In this document: piece after piece, positions 9,358-19,317 of the stretch
Layout of the letters: each line of letters begins with the position of its first letter
Position numbering within the stretch: the first letter of the stretch is position 1
Program-made: the position numbers and the translations under genes
From: an uncultured Anaerolineae bacterium
GTDB lineage: Bacteria > Chloroflexota > Anaerolineae > Anaerolineales > Villigracilaceae
Assembly: GCA_903846015.1 (NCBI GenBank)
Contig: CAIMZS010000205.1
Coordinates: 1 to 64,000 of the forward strand
Direction: 5' to 3'
Length of the DNA: 64,000 nucleotides
Notes under the pieces: model-generated
The model's input: only the letters and a program-made list of their open reading frames with translations
Database searches by the model: none
What the model was told of the DNA's origin: nothing

Positions 9358-12300
9358 TCATTCTTTTTTCGCTTCTTCGCGTGATAACGGCAAGCGAATG
9401 AAAAAAGTACTGCCAGGCATTTTATCTTCATCACAGCCAGGGCTTTCAACCCAAATCCAACCATTGTGGGCCTTCACGATTCCCGCCGCAATAGCCAAAC
9501 CCAACCCTGGGCCGCCGCCCTTAAACTTGGTTCGACCAGATGAATGCAACTCTGTCTTGCCAACCTGGTATAGTTTTTCAAAAATAATGCGATGATTGGC
9601 AGGATCAATGCCAATGCCGGTATCACGAATATGAATTTCGATGCAGGCTCCCAGGTGTTCGTCAGTGACTGACTCGCCGCCCAAGCTGATACTACCTCCA
9701 TCCGGAGTAAATTTGATGGCGTTGACGAACACGGCATCCAGCGCCTTGAACAAAAGCTGAGGATCAGCCTGGATGACGGGCAGCTTGCTGAGACCTTCCT
9801 CAGTGATCAGGGTGATATTACGTTCGACAAGTTCTTTCTTGTATTCCTTGTGAACGAGCTGCAGAAGCAGCCCAACGATTACCATCTCAGATTGGGGCAC
9901 GATGGTCTGGCCCTCCAGCCGAACCACATCCAGCATGGAGTTGACGATCAGGTGCAAACGGTCGCTTCCTTTTTCCACACCCTCCACAGCCTGCTGGAGG
10001 GGCTGGTTCTCCTGGATGATCGAATTGGTGCGCAACATGCCAAGATAGCCCTTCATCACAGTAATGGGGGTACGCAGCTCGTGAGCGGTGACCTGGATAA
10101 AAGATGTTTTATTCTTATCAAGCTTTTCGAGGGTGCTGTAAGCATCATTCAACTCTTCAACGCGTTGAGCCACCATGCGTTCCATCATCTCGTTAAAACG
10201 AGTCAATTCATCGTATAAACGGGCATTTTCAAGGGCTATGGCAGCCTGCGTACCAAAAGTATTCACCAACAGCAGATCGTCGTGGCTGAAAGCATCGGAT
10301 TCAGAGCGGGTAAGCGAAATCATGCCAATAACTCGATCCTTTGAAAGCAAGGGCACCCCCATCCATGAATGATGGACTGGCAGGCCGGTAAACGGCTGCC
10401 AGCTTGCTAGTTTGGTTACGTCTGCAATAATGACTGGCTCACCGCTCTGCGCGTACTGGTCATAAAAACCACCGTTTGCGACTAGGGTGCGCAGTTCATC
10501 TGTGGGCAGGTCTACCGGGAAACCACTGTGAGCGACCAATCGCGTATGTTCATCGTGTCCATCCATCAGCAGCGCGCCGCGCTCATAAGGCAATACCTGC
10601 CGGAGCTGGATCAGGATTTGCTGAGGGACTTCATCCAACTTCAAAAGGTTGGACAGGCTGCGAGCCGCCCTGGAAAGCGATTCGGCATCCTTGCGACGCT
10701 CCTGCTCGTTGGTATATAGAATGGCGTTCTCGCGGGCGGTTTGTTCGGCAATTTCCTTGGCAATCGCCAGTTCCATCTCGCGCAGTTTTGACTCTGCCAG
10801 CAGGCGCTCAACGGTTGCCTGAGCCTGTGAGCGCTGCTCCACCAGCAAGGTGCGCAGCATGGCGCTACTGATGAGATTGCGAACGCGCATATACACCTCC
10901 CATTCGCGCGAATTCATCTCGATCCATAGAAAACCAAATCGATTTTGAGCCAAAACCAGTGGCATCAAAATAGCAGAATAGCGCCGGGTTTCCGGCGTCT
11001 TCCCACGTGGAATCAGGTGTCCCGTGCCCCACTTGGGGCGCTCCCCCTCTGGCGGTATCTGGAAACCGGTTTCATCATACTGCATCAAAAGATGATAATT
11101 CTCGGAAGGCGGCACCAATGTGGATTGGGGAGTTGCCATGCTGGCATATACCATCAGATAAAGGCGCTGAATCCCCATTCCGGGGAAGTGACGCTCAATG
11201 GCTGCCCCGATCTCTACCAGACTCATGGCAGGAGCCATCGAAGAACCGAAATTCTGCAACAATTCCTCCTGCTGTTCAATCTCCAGCCTGTGCAGGGCCT
11301 GAATGCGCAGCGAAAGCTCGCCAGTCAACATGCGCGCCTGCTGGAAAAGGTTTTCGGCGCGCAAGGTAATGCCGGGCTCACCAAGCCCCGCCAACGCGAA
11401 TTTGCGCAGGATGGATACCACATTATGCCAGACAGCTGCTTCCTCTGTCACCGGTGTAAGCGCGGAAATCAGTACCTCAACGCTGTCGAGGAAGGTCTCC
11501 GCCAGGTTATCATCCCGCAGAGCCATCAACAAGGTATCCCAGGCACGGCCTGCGGCTTCCTGATAGGCGTTGCCATGCGGCGAATCAGCCGGCATTTCCG
11601 CAGCCAACATAAGATTTTTAATAGCTGCATCGCGCTTATTTTCGAGACGGCCAGTGCGCGCGACTTCTTCCTTTTCGACCACCACCCGTTTGACACTTTC
11701 TGGCAGGCAGCCGCACGACCAGCGCACAACGAATTGGGTGGGGATGATGGTGCTCTCAGGAAGTTTCTCCCCGTCAATGGCACGCAGCAGCAGATCGACA
11801 GCCTGTTTGCCCATTTCATAGGATGGCTGACGCACAGTGGTAAGCGGCACACCCAGGGCACGCGCCTCGCGTACATCATCGAAACCGGTCAGCGCAATTT
11901 CACCGGGCACCATGATATTTCGCAACTTCAAAGCTTCAAAAGCTCCAATCGCCATCAGATCATTGGCAGCCACAATCGCGTCGACCCACACCTTGCGTTC
12001 ATCCAACAGCGTACGAATGGCTGCGCGTCCGCTTTCCTGGCTAAAATTGCCCTGTACGACCAGGTTTTCTTCGTACTGGATGCCGCGTGTGCTCAATTCC
12101 TGTTTGTAAGCCAGAAAACGCTGCTCGGCCTCCACCTGCTGGTGCGGACCGCGGATGAAAGCGATGCGCTTGTAACCATGATCGACGCACAGATGGCGAA
12201 TAGCGTTGCGCATACCACGCAAATTATCGCCAATCAGATTGGGAACACCATCCGCCTGCAGCCCATTGGCTACAAGTGGTATGTGGCTATAATTTTCAAC

Positions 12301-12591
12301 AAACTGACTGGTTTCTCGTGCGCCGAGCTCATAGCCCAGATCCCCAGAAATGATGATGCCTGCCAACTGCTCTGTGCGTGCCAGATCATACAACCCGTAG
12401 GATGCCTGCAAATGCCCAGGCATGGCGATGGCAGTCGGCCTGCCACCCACAAAGGTAATCAGGTTAAGATCATGCGCCTCGGCAGCATCAGCAATACCCG
12501 CCATGAATTCCAACCCCCACACACGCCCGGCGTGCGAAACAAACGCTCCGATGGTTTTACGTTCCTGCGATGATTTCTTGGCGGTTACCAT
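9358..12591 (-). CDS. Histidine kinase with N-terminal LacI/PBP1-like sugar-binding sensor domain, GAF and HisKA/HATPase
   Basis: KTIGAFVSHAGRVWGLEFMAGIADAAEAH...YKRIAFIRGP...ALTGFDDVREARALGVPLTTVRQP (LacI-type effector domain, no HTH); QVTAHELRTPITVMKGYL H-box; GGGPGLGLAIAAGIV G-box. Confidence 0.9.
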   Translation of the reverse strand: MVTAKKSSQERKTIGAFVSHAGRVWGLEFMAGIADAAEAHDLNLITFVGGRPTAIAMPGHLQASYGLYDLARTEQLAGIIISGDLGYELGARETSQFVENYSHIPLVANGLQADGVPNLIGDNLRGMRNAIRHLCVDHGYKRIAFIRGPHQQVEAEQRFLAYKQELSTRGIQYEENLVVQGNFSQESGRAAIRTLLDERKVWVDAIVAANDLMAIGAFEALKLRNIMVPGEIALTGFDDVREARALGVPLTTVRQPSYEMGKQAVDLLLRAIDGEKLPESTIIPTQFVVRWSCGCLPESVKRVVVEKEEVARTGRLENKRDAAIKNLMLAAEMPADSPHGNAYQEAAGRAWDTLLMALRDDNLAETFLDSVEVLISALTPVTEEAAVWHNVVSILRKFALAGLGEPGITLRAENLFQQARMLTGELSLRIQALHRLEIEQQEELLQNFGSSMAPAMSLVEIGAAIERHFPGMGIQRLYLMVYASMATPQSTLVPPSENYHLLMQYDETGFQIPPEGERPKWGTGHLIPRGKTPETRRYSAILMPLVLAQNRFGFLWIEMNSREWEVYMRVRNLISSAMLRTLLVEQRSQAQATVERLLAESKLREMELAIAKEIAEQTARENAILYTNEQERRKDAESLSRAARSLSNLLKLDEVPQQILIQLRQVLPYERGALLMDGHDEHTRLVAHSGFPVDLPTDELRTLVANGGFYDQYAQSGEPVIIADVTKLASWQPFTGLPVHHSWMGVPLLSKDRVIGMISLTRSESDAFSHDDLLLVNTFGTQAAIALENARLYDELTRFNEMMERMVAQRVEELNDAYSTLEKLDKNKTSFIQVTAHELRTPITVMKGYLGMLRTNSIIQENQPLQQAVEGVEKGSDRLHLIVNSMLDVVRLEGQTIVPQSEMVIVGLLLQLVHKEYKKELVERNITLITEEGLSKLPVIQADPQLLFKALDAVFVNAIKFTPDGGSISLGGESVTDEHLGACIEIHIRDTGIGIDPANHRIIFEKLYQVGKTELHSSGRTKFKGGGPGLGLAIAAGIVKAHNGWIWVESPGCDEDKMPGSTFFIRLPLSREEAKKE

Positions 12592-12614
12592 ACGTTCACC
12601 TTAAACGCGCCGGA

Positions 12615-12638
12615 ATGGTCCCGGTTCCAGCACGGGAT
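12615..12638 (+). repeat. Dispersed-repeat unit in divergent intergenic region
   Basis: atggtcccggttccagcacgggat. Confidence 0.75.
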
Positions 12639-12737
12639 AAAGAATTATATCGTATTTGGAATTTGCCTGGCCTATGCAATACGAATAAGGTTGCAACTTG
12701 TACCTTATAATAACCTCATCCCATTTTCCGAGGTAAC

Positions 12738-13973
12738 ATGAACGACTTTTCGAAAATTGCACGTAAGACAACAATAATCCTTTTCCTGGCGCAAAGCCTG
12801 GCATCGGCAGGCTTTATTGCCGCCGCAACACTCAATTCGATCTTGGGCGCAAAACTGGGCGGTGGCCCTGCCTGGGCAGGAGTGCCATCGGCGGTCTACT
12901 TGCTGGGAGGAGCTTTTGCGGCATCAGCCTGGGGTTACCTGATGGATGTAATTGGACGACGAAACGGCATCGCCATGGGACTGGCATTCGGGGTGGTAGG
13001 AACGGGCCTGGTGATTTACTCAATCAATCATGGGCTGCTGATTGGCTTTTTAGTGGGTATGCTACTGATGGGCGTGGCGAATTCTGCGATCATGCTTGGT
13101 CGTTTCGCTGCTGCTGAAGTCAACCCACCCGGCAATCGCGGAGCGGCCATTTCCACCGTGGTACTGGGCGGCACATTCGGATCAATATTTGGACCACTTA
13201 TTGTGGGACCGGCCGGCACGCTTGTGAAGACCTTCGGGATGGACGAGCTTTCCGGGGCCTATGCCGCCAGTTTCATTTTGTTCGGATTGGCAGCCGTGCT
13301 CGTTTTTGTAACACTGCGCCCCGATCCGCGCGATGTGGGGCGTGAAGTGGCGAAATTATACCCTGAGGCCAACTCGGACGGCCCAGCGCGTTCAGTTTGG
13401 GTGATTCTGCGGCAGCCTGCGGCTTTGGCAGCTTTGATGGCGATGGTGTTCGGACAGGTGGTGATGGTGGCAGTAATGGTGATCACATCGCTGCACATGA
13501 AGGATCACAACCACATGCTGACCGACATTTCATCGGTTATTGCGGCGCATACCTTTGGCATGTATGCCTTTTCAGTGATTTCGGGCCGGTTGGCAGATAA
13601 ATGGGGAAGGCCACAGGTTATCCTGACAGGAGCTGTTGTCCTGGTTTTGTCTTGCGTCACCGCCCCGCTTTCACCGGATGTGCTGCCGCTGGCAGTCTCA
13701 CTGTTCCTGCTCGGGCTGGGCTGGAATTTCTGTTTCGTAGGCGGTTCAACCCTTTTGGCAGACCAGTTGTCGCCATCAGAACGGGCGCGCACCCAGGGAA
13801 CCAACGACTTGTTCGTAGGGTTAGCCTCGGCAGCCGGCAGCCTGAGCGCAGGGATCATTTTTGCATCACTCGGCTATGCGCTTGTGGCAGTGATAGGTAC
13901 CGGGTTGGCACTCATCCCGGGCTTGTTGTCAATACGACTGCTGATGAACAAATCACACAGGGTAGTTGTTTAA
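12738..13973 (+). CDS. MFS transporter
   Basis: 12-TM ORF, WGYLMDVIGRRNGIAMGL motif A, second-half SGRLADKWGRPQVIL. Confidence 0.88.
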   Translation: MNDFSKIARKTTIILFLAQSLASAGFIAAATLNSILGAKLGGGPAWAGVPSAVYLLGGAFAASAWGYLMDVIGRRNGIAMGLAFGVVGTGLVIYSINHGLLIGFLVGMLLMGVANSAIMLGRFAAAEVNPPGNRGAAISTVVLGGTFGSIFGPLIVGPAGTLVKTFGMDELSGAYAASFILFGLAAVLVFVTLRPDPRDVGREVAKLYPEANSDGPARSVWVILRQPAALAALMAMVFGQVVMVAVMVITSLHMKDHNHMLTDISSVIAAHTFGMYAFSVISGRLADKWGRPQVILTGAVVLVLSCVTAPLSPDVLPLAVSLFLLGLGWNFCFVGGSTLLADQLSPSERARTQGTNDLFVGLASAAGSLSAGIIFASLGYALVAVIGTGLALIPGLLSIRLLMNKSHRVVV

Positions 13974-14018
13974 CACTACGCGGTAATTCCATGGGCAATT
14001 CGAGGTGTTTTAATCACC

Positions 14019-14062
14019 CATAAATAAACATCCCGCCAGAAGTGACGGGATGTTTATTTATG
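14019..14062. terminator. Bidirectional intrinsic terminator between convergent MFS and cupin genes
   Basis: CATAAATAAACATCCCG-ccagaagtga-CGGGATGTTTATTTATG perfect 17 bp stem; overlaps the stop codon of the cupin ORF. Confidence 0.85.
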
Positions 14063-14381
14063 CGCGGATCATCGTCAGAAGCATTTTGAATTTCTGAGGC
14101 GCTTTGAGCGCGTGCGGCTCACCAGCTGGCAGGATAATCACCTGTCCTGTTACCAGGTGATAAACGCTGCCAGAGATGGTAACGTCGGCTTCGCCATCCA
14201 GCACCTGAACGAGGGCATCGAACGGGGCGGTATGTTCACTCAGTTCCTGCCCTTCATCGAAGGCGAACAGAGTGACATTGCCTGCTTCGGCCTTGGTAAT
14301 CTGGCGGCTGACAACCGAGCCATCCTGATAAGCGGCCATTTGAACAAGATTCAGTATTTCGGATTTTGGGGCAGTTGACAT
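14058..14381 (-). CDS. Cupin-domain protein
   Basis: LFAFDEGQELSEHTAPFDALVQVLDGEADVTISG...VTGQVIILPAGEPHAL. Confidence 0.9.
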   Translation of the reverse strand: MSTAPKSEILNLVQMAAYQDGSVVSRQITKAEAGNVTLFAFDEGQELSEHTAPFDALVQVLDGEADVTISGSVYHLVTGQVIILPAGEPHALKAPQKFKMLLTMIRA

Positions 14382-14474
14382 GGGTTTTCTTTATCCTCTC
14401 AACTATATTGTAGCCCCAAAAGCCGGTATTGTCATAGAGTGCAAATAAGAGCAGGACGGTCCCGATTTGCCCTT

Positions 14475-14870
14475 TTAGTCTTTCATGAACGGCGCATATT
14501 TTTTATCGTTCTTGAGAATATGATTGACAAGCCAATCCTTCAGAAAGGCCATCACCGGCATGGTCATGGCAGCTTTCCCGGCGCGGAAATCGGTCTGTAA
14601 TTCAGAAATCTTTAAGATAAAGGCGGCATGTTCCGCTTTCTGCGCAGGCAGGTCGGGATAATTGACCTTTGCCAGCATTTTCTCTTCATCGGCGAAGTGC
14701 ACCCGGGTGTAATCGAGCAACCCGTCCAGGATTGCCCCGAGAGCATCCTTGCCTTTCCCCTGACTCATAGCTTCGTGAAGGTCGTTAATCAGGACAAAAA
14801 GCTTTTTGTGCTGGGCATCGATCTTTGGCACATTGACTGAATAAGAATCTGACCACGATATAATTGGCAT
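14475..14870 (-). CDS. Bacteriohemerythrin
   Basis: MPIISWSDSYSVNVPKIDAQHKKLFVLINDLH...YTRVHFADEEKMLAKVNYPDLPAQKAEH...WLVNHILKNDKKY; start set at MPII with AGGAG upstream. Confidence 0.93.
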   Translation of the reverse strand: MPIISWSDSYSVNVPKIDAQHKKLFVLINDLHEAMSQGKGKDALGAILDGLLDYTRVHFADEEKMLAKVNYPDLPAQKAEHAAFILKISELQTDFRAGKAAMTMPVMAFLKDWLVNHILKNDKKYAPFMKD

Positions 14871-14959
14871 AACAGCTCCTTTTTGAATATGTTTAAAAAT
14901 CATCCGATAAAAAATACAATGATGCCATTGCGCACCAGTGAATAGGTTCACCTCTTTGT

Positions 14960-15400
14960 TGGCAACTTCCAGGGTGATGCTTCAAATCACATCGAAAGCC
15001 ATCGGCATTGATGGAGCGCCGGCCAGAATTTCACATGCTGGCAAATCTCACCAGCACGGACAATATATTTCAATCGGTCACATCTCTGCCATGGCTTGTC
15101 CAGTCAGAGATGAGCAACGGGTCCGCGCAATGTTCCACCGAGTTTCGCAAAACACTCTCACCCGGGGCGTTCACGCCAAGCTGGTAAGTATCCCAGCCGG
15201 CTATTTCAAAAAAATCTACAACCACGCGCATACCAATTTCATGCACTTCACCGCCAACGCAGATTGCCACTAACGTTCGATTCGCGCCTTCGGCAGCTTA
15301 GATTTGATGAGAAAGCTGCGACATGATTAGCCACGCAGATATTCAAAATAAGTTTGCTGGCGGCTTGCCGCGCACCGCGTAGATATCAGGGCCATCATCA
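14960..15400 (-). pseudogene. Relic of a B12 (cobalamin)-binding domain protein
   Basis: ANRTLVAICVGGEVHEIGMRVVVDFFEIAGWDTYQLGVNAPGESVLRNSVEHCADPLLIS matches the corrinoid-binding domain pattern (..GE.HEIGLRM..DFFE..GWDT..LG...P..S...); flanks broken by stops/frameshifts and apparently deleted. Confidence 0.65.
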
Positions 15401-15414
15401 CTTGAAGACAGCTA

Positions 15415-17445
15415 TCACGAAGCAGTAATTTCAACACCAATACGATTGCGCCCAGCCTCCTTTGCCTTGTACAGGGACTGGTCAGCGCGGATAAGGATAT
15501 CATCCAAGGCCTCGCTACCGCAGAGCGAAATGGCAAACCCTGCAGTCAATCTAATCGATACAGACTTGCCATCCAAAATTAGCGGCTGCAGCATCACAGA
15601 CGAGTGGACACGTTCAAGAGCCTGGCGTGCCTGTTCACTATCCGTTTCCGGCAGAAGCAGAGCAAACTCGTCACCACCGAAACGCGCCAACACATCAATT
15701 TCGCGAATATTCTTCTGACAAATTTTCGAAAACGCTATCAGTGCCTGATCTCCAGCTGCATGCCCATAGTTATCGTTGATCTGTTTGAAATGATCAAGGT
15801 CAATCAACGCAATTGCTAGCGAATGCTTGAACCTGCTGGTGCGTTTATATTCCAGTTGGACCGCAGTGATGAAATGCCGCCGGTTGAATAATCCGGTAAG
15901 CTCATCCGTGCTGGCCTGTTTTTGTAATATGGTTTCAAGTCTTTTGCGCTCGGAGATTTCCTGGCTGAGTTGCCAAACAATTTCTGTGTTGCTCTCTGCC
16001 AACAGACGGTAACGTTGTTCACTCTCATACAAAGCATTTTCCGCTCGCTTACGGACAGTGATATCCCTCCAGGTGGTAAACAAAACTGGCTTGCCCTCCA
16101 GCCTCATTGCCGCGATGGTTACATCGACAAAGAAATTTGTGCCGTCAAATTTGCGATGAACCCATTCAAAAGCGTTTATTCCTGTCCGCAATGCATCCTT
16201 GATCTTTTCCTGGGCAAATTCCACAGAATTTCTGCCATTGGGCTGAAATTCAGGGGAGAACACTTCGGGAGGCTTACCGATTATCTGCGAACGATCACCT
16301 CGCAACATAAGCTCGGAGGCCCGATTGCAATCCACAAAAATACCGTCCTTGATGATCAAATAAGCATCCGGGGAATCCCTGAACAAGATCCGGTGTTTCG
16401 CTTCACTTTCCATTAATGCTTGCTCGGCCTGCTTGCGCTCGGTGATATCGCGCATCACACTAATGATATGAGGTGCGCCCTGCAGTGTCATGATCTTTGC
16501 CGATAACACACCCATGATTTGAGTACCATCTTTACGCAGGAAAACAGCTTCCTGGTTTTTGCAAGATCTTTTTTCGCTCAAAATGGCGATCACTTTTTCG
16601 AGATCCGCCAGGTCGTGCCAAAAATTGACTTCCAAGCTTGTTTTTCCGATTAAATCGGCACGTGTGAAGCCTGTTAGCTCTGAAAACCCATCATTGATCC
16701 CAATAAACGAACCATCGACCATGTTTGTAACCCAAACCAAATCGGGTGTTGTGTTAAAGATCAGTTCCTGGTTATTCCTGGTCTCGCGGTTTTCAGCATT
16801 CAGGCGCTGGTTAACAAGAATGACGAAACCAAATGTCCACAGCATACTGATAATAAGCGCATCAAGATAAGTAGCGACCTGGGTCAGCGAAGCGGTAAAG
16901 ATATCGCCAACCGGCCCAGCAAAGAAGGGTGTCAACGCGCGTATGGTGAAGAAAAAAGCATTGGCGAAAAACGCGATTGCAAGGAAATCTGCCGAAGCCG
17001 TAACAGCGCCGCTCTTATAGGTAAAAAGGCTCCAGGCAATTAAAAGGGATATGATGGCAGCAGCAATGGAGACATTGAGGCGCCGGGCTGTCAAATCGTC
17101 ATTAAGATAAGTGAAATAAATGGCAATCAGTGTGAATATTGCGTTGAAAATGATGAGCAAGCTGCGCTTTTCGCGCTGTCCAAAGAAACGCAGCACACCC
17201 ACATGGATAAAAGTAAAACCCGAAATGAACAAGACATTATTGGCAACGATTGCAAATAATCCAAAAACAGGGTGATCTCGCAGGGAAGAGAAACCAAACC
17301 CCACTGCCACACATGCTGTACCCAACGTCCACCAACCCAGGCCTCGGTGAATTTTATTCAGGCGGTATTGGGTAAAGAGAGCGATGACCTGCAAAATATT
17401 GGTGATGCTCATAAAAATGGCGAACGAGTGTATATCAATGTTCAA
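15415..17445 (-). CDS. Membrane-anchored PAS-PAS-GGDEF diguanylate cyclase
   Basis: N-terminal multi-TM region, two PAS motifs with ..MRDITERKQAE / TTWRDITVRKRAE, FGGDEFALLLPET. Confidence 0.92.
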   Translation of the reverse strand: MNIDIHSFAIFMSITNILQVIALFTQYRLNKIHRGLGWWTLGTACVAVGFGFSSLRDHPVFGLFAIVANNVLFISGFTFIHVGVLRFFGQREKRSLLIIFNAIFTLIAIYFTYLNDDLTARRLNVSIAAAIISLLIAWSLFTYKSGAVTASADFLAIAFFANAFFFTIRALTPFFAGPVGDIFTASLTQVATYLDALIISMLWTFGFVILVNQRLNAENRETRNNQELIFNTTPDLVWVTNMVDGSFIGINDGFSELTGFTRADLIGKTSLEVNFWHDLADLEKVIAILSEKRSCKNQEAVFLRKDGTQIMGVLSAKIMTLQGAPHIISVMRDITERKQAEQALMESEAKHRILFRDSPDAYLIIKDGIFVDCNRASELMLRGDRSQIIGKPPEVFSPEFQPNGRNSVEFAQEKIKDALRTGINAFEWVHRKFDGTNFFVDVTIAAMRLEGKPVLFTTWRDITVRKRAENALYESEQRYRLLAESNTEIVWQLSQEISERKRLETILQKQASTDELTGLFNRRHFITAVQLEYKRTSRFKHSLAIALIDLDHFKQINDNYGHAAGDQALIAFSKICQKNIREIDVLARFGGDEFALLLPETDSEQARQALERVHSSVMLQPLILDGKSVSIRLTAGFAISLCGSEALDDILIRADQSLYKAKEAGRNRIGVEITAS

Positions 17446-17483
17446 GCAAGTACCCTTTTATTCAACCTGATTTCAATACAAGA

Positions 17484-17891
17484 TCAGGTCAGCAAATATC
17501 TTTTTACAAAGCCAGCATATTTTTTATCGCTTTTCATGATGTGATTAACAAGCCAATCCTTTAGAAATCCCAATACCTGTGATGTCATGACAGCCCTGCC
17601 ATTTTCGAAATCGGTCTGGAATTCATTGACCTTGCGGACAAAATCATCATGTTCCAATTGGTGTTCCGGTAGATCAGGATACTTGATCCGCGCCAACATA
17701 TTTTCTTCGTCTGAAAAATGGACGACGATGTAACTAACCAGTGCATCGAGAGTTCTTCCCAATACCTGCTGACCTTGGCCGAGCTTCATGCAATCGTACA
17801 GGTCATTGATTAATTTGAACAGAATTTCGTGCTGAGCGTCAAGCTCAGGCGCGTTAACAGTATAAGAATCAGACCAGGACATTATGGGCAT
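17484..17891 (-). CDS. Bacteriohemerythrin (paralogue of 14475..14870)
   Basis: MPIMSWSDSYTVNAPELDAQHEILFKLINDLY...HFSDEENMLARIKYPDLPEHQLEH...WLVNHIMKSDKKYAGFVK. Confidence 0.93.
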   Translation of the reverse strand: MPIMSWSDSYTVNAPELDAQHEILFKLINDLYDCMKLGQGQQVLGRTLDALVSYIVVHFSDEENMLARIKYPDLPEHQLEHDDFVRKVNEFQTDFENGRAVMTSQVLGFLKDWLVNHIMKSDKKYAGFVKRYLLT

Positions 17892-17975
17892 GGCAGCACC
17901 TCTCAACAGTATCGCTGAGATAATTATAACCCCCCCTCGGTTTATGATTATAAAGACGACATTAATTTTTTAATT

Positions 17976-18017
17976 AAAAGTGGGCATGGTTCAAAAGACA
18001 AAACCATACCCACTTTT
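17976..18017. terminator. Intrinsic terminator downstream of kbl
   Basis: AAAAGTGGGCATGGTT...AACCATACCCACTTTT (15/16 paired). Confidence 0.75.
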
Positions 18018-18092
18018 AGATTGGTTTCCGGCTCTCAGAAAATTCGAATATCCTTTGGTGAGAGCTGTAAAAATTAGTCAACTTTCCTTTGG

Positions 18093-19271
18093 TTAAATCA
18101 CGCCCAGCTTTTTGCCAACGAGTTTAAAAGCTTCCAGCCCCTTATCCAGGTCAGCGCTGGAATGTGCAGCGGAGATCATGACGCGAATACGCGCCTTACC
18201 CTGCGGCACAGTTGGGAAGCCCAGCGCCATCGCAAAGACACCAGTTTCAAACAACTCCCGGCTGAACTCCTGCGCCAGAGGCGCTTCGCCAAGCATCACG
18301 GGAGTAATCGGGGTCTCGCTCGCGCCAGTGTTAAAACCAAGTGTCTTCATCTCAGCCTTGAAATACCCAGCGTTGCTCCAAAGTTTATCAACCAGCTGGG
18401 TCGAATCTTCCAATATGTCAATGGCTGCCAGGCAAGCAGCGGCATCCGGCACGGTAACTGCGGATGAAAACAGGAACGGGCGCCCGCGTTGGCGCAGCCA
18501 CTCGATGATCACCGAATTACCCGCCACCACACCACCCATCACACCGAAAGCCTTGGACATGGTTCCCACCTCAATATCAACCTTGCCATGCAGCCCAAAG
18601 TGATCGACAATACCGCGCCCGCCTTTTCCCAGCACACCTTCACCATGAGCATCATCCACCATCAGCAGGATATCGTACTTTTTGGCCACCTCATAAATTT
18701 CTGGCAGCGGGGCAATATCACCGTCCATACTAAAGACACCATCGGTAACGATCAGAGCCCGTCGAAAACCCGCCAGACTGGCCTTGATCTGCTCATCCAA
18801 TGATTTGGGATCGTTATGGTCATAAGCAATAATCTTCGCGCCTGAAAGCCGGCAACCATCGATGATGCTGGCGTGGTTGAGTCGGTCTGAGTAAATGACA
18901 TCGTCCTTGCCAACCAGGGCCGCGATCGTTGCCAAATTAGCGGTGAAACCGCTCTGGAAGGTGATGGCGGCCTCGACACCCTTAAAAGCCGCCAGGCGCT
19001 TTTCCAATTCGACATGCAGACTCATCGTGCCGGCGATGGAGCGCACCGCTGCCGGACCGACACCCATCGCATCAATAGATTTCTTCGCAGCGGCGGCAAT
19101 ATCCGGGTGGTTGGCCAGACCAAGATAATTATTGGAGCAAAAGTTGAGCACTCGTTTGCCATCCACCACCAGCCAGGCGCCCTGGGGCGAACTGATGGTA
19201 CGAATGCGGTTGTACAGCCCAGCCTGTCTGAGACTATCGAGTTCCTGGGTTATCCAATCAGTTTTGGACAT
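18093..19271 (-). CDS. kbl: Glycine C-acetyltransferase (2-amino-3-ketobutyrate CoA ligase)
   Basis: PLP alpha-oxoamine synthase family: [49 protein letters not shown]. Confidence 0.9.
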   Translation of the reverse strand: MSKTDWITQELDSLRQAGLYNRIRTISSPQGAWLVVDGKRVLNFCSNNYLGLANHPDIAAAAKKSIDAMGVGPAAVRSIAGTMSLHVELEKRLAAFKGVEAAITFQSGFTANLATIAALVGKDDVIYSDRLNHASIIDGCRLSGAKIIAYDHNDPKSLDEQIKASLAGFRRALIVTDGVFSMDGDIAPLPEIYEVAKKYDILLMVDDAHGEGVLGKGGRGIVDHFGLHGKVDIEVGTMSKAFGVMGGVVAGNSVIIEWLRQRGRPFLFSSAVTVPDAAACLAAIDILEDSTQLVDKLWSNAGYFKAEMKTLGFNTGASETPITPVMLGEAPLAQEFSRELFETGVFAMALGFPTVPQGKARIRVMISAAHSSADLDKGLEAFKLVGKKLGVI

Positions 19272-19292
19272 TGATTATCTCCTTTTAATTAA

Positions 19293-19316
19293 GATCCCGA
19301 TGTCTGCACGGGAATG
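19293..19316 (+). repeat. Dispersed-repeat unit upstream of kbl
   Basis: gatcccgatgtctgcacgggaatg. Confidence 0.65.
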
Positions 19317-19317
19317 A

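Noticed and set aside
10945-12573. 542 aa + strand ORF
   Set aside because: Fully antisense to the well-supported LacI-domain histidine kinase; no recognisable motifs.
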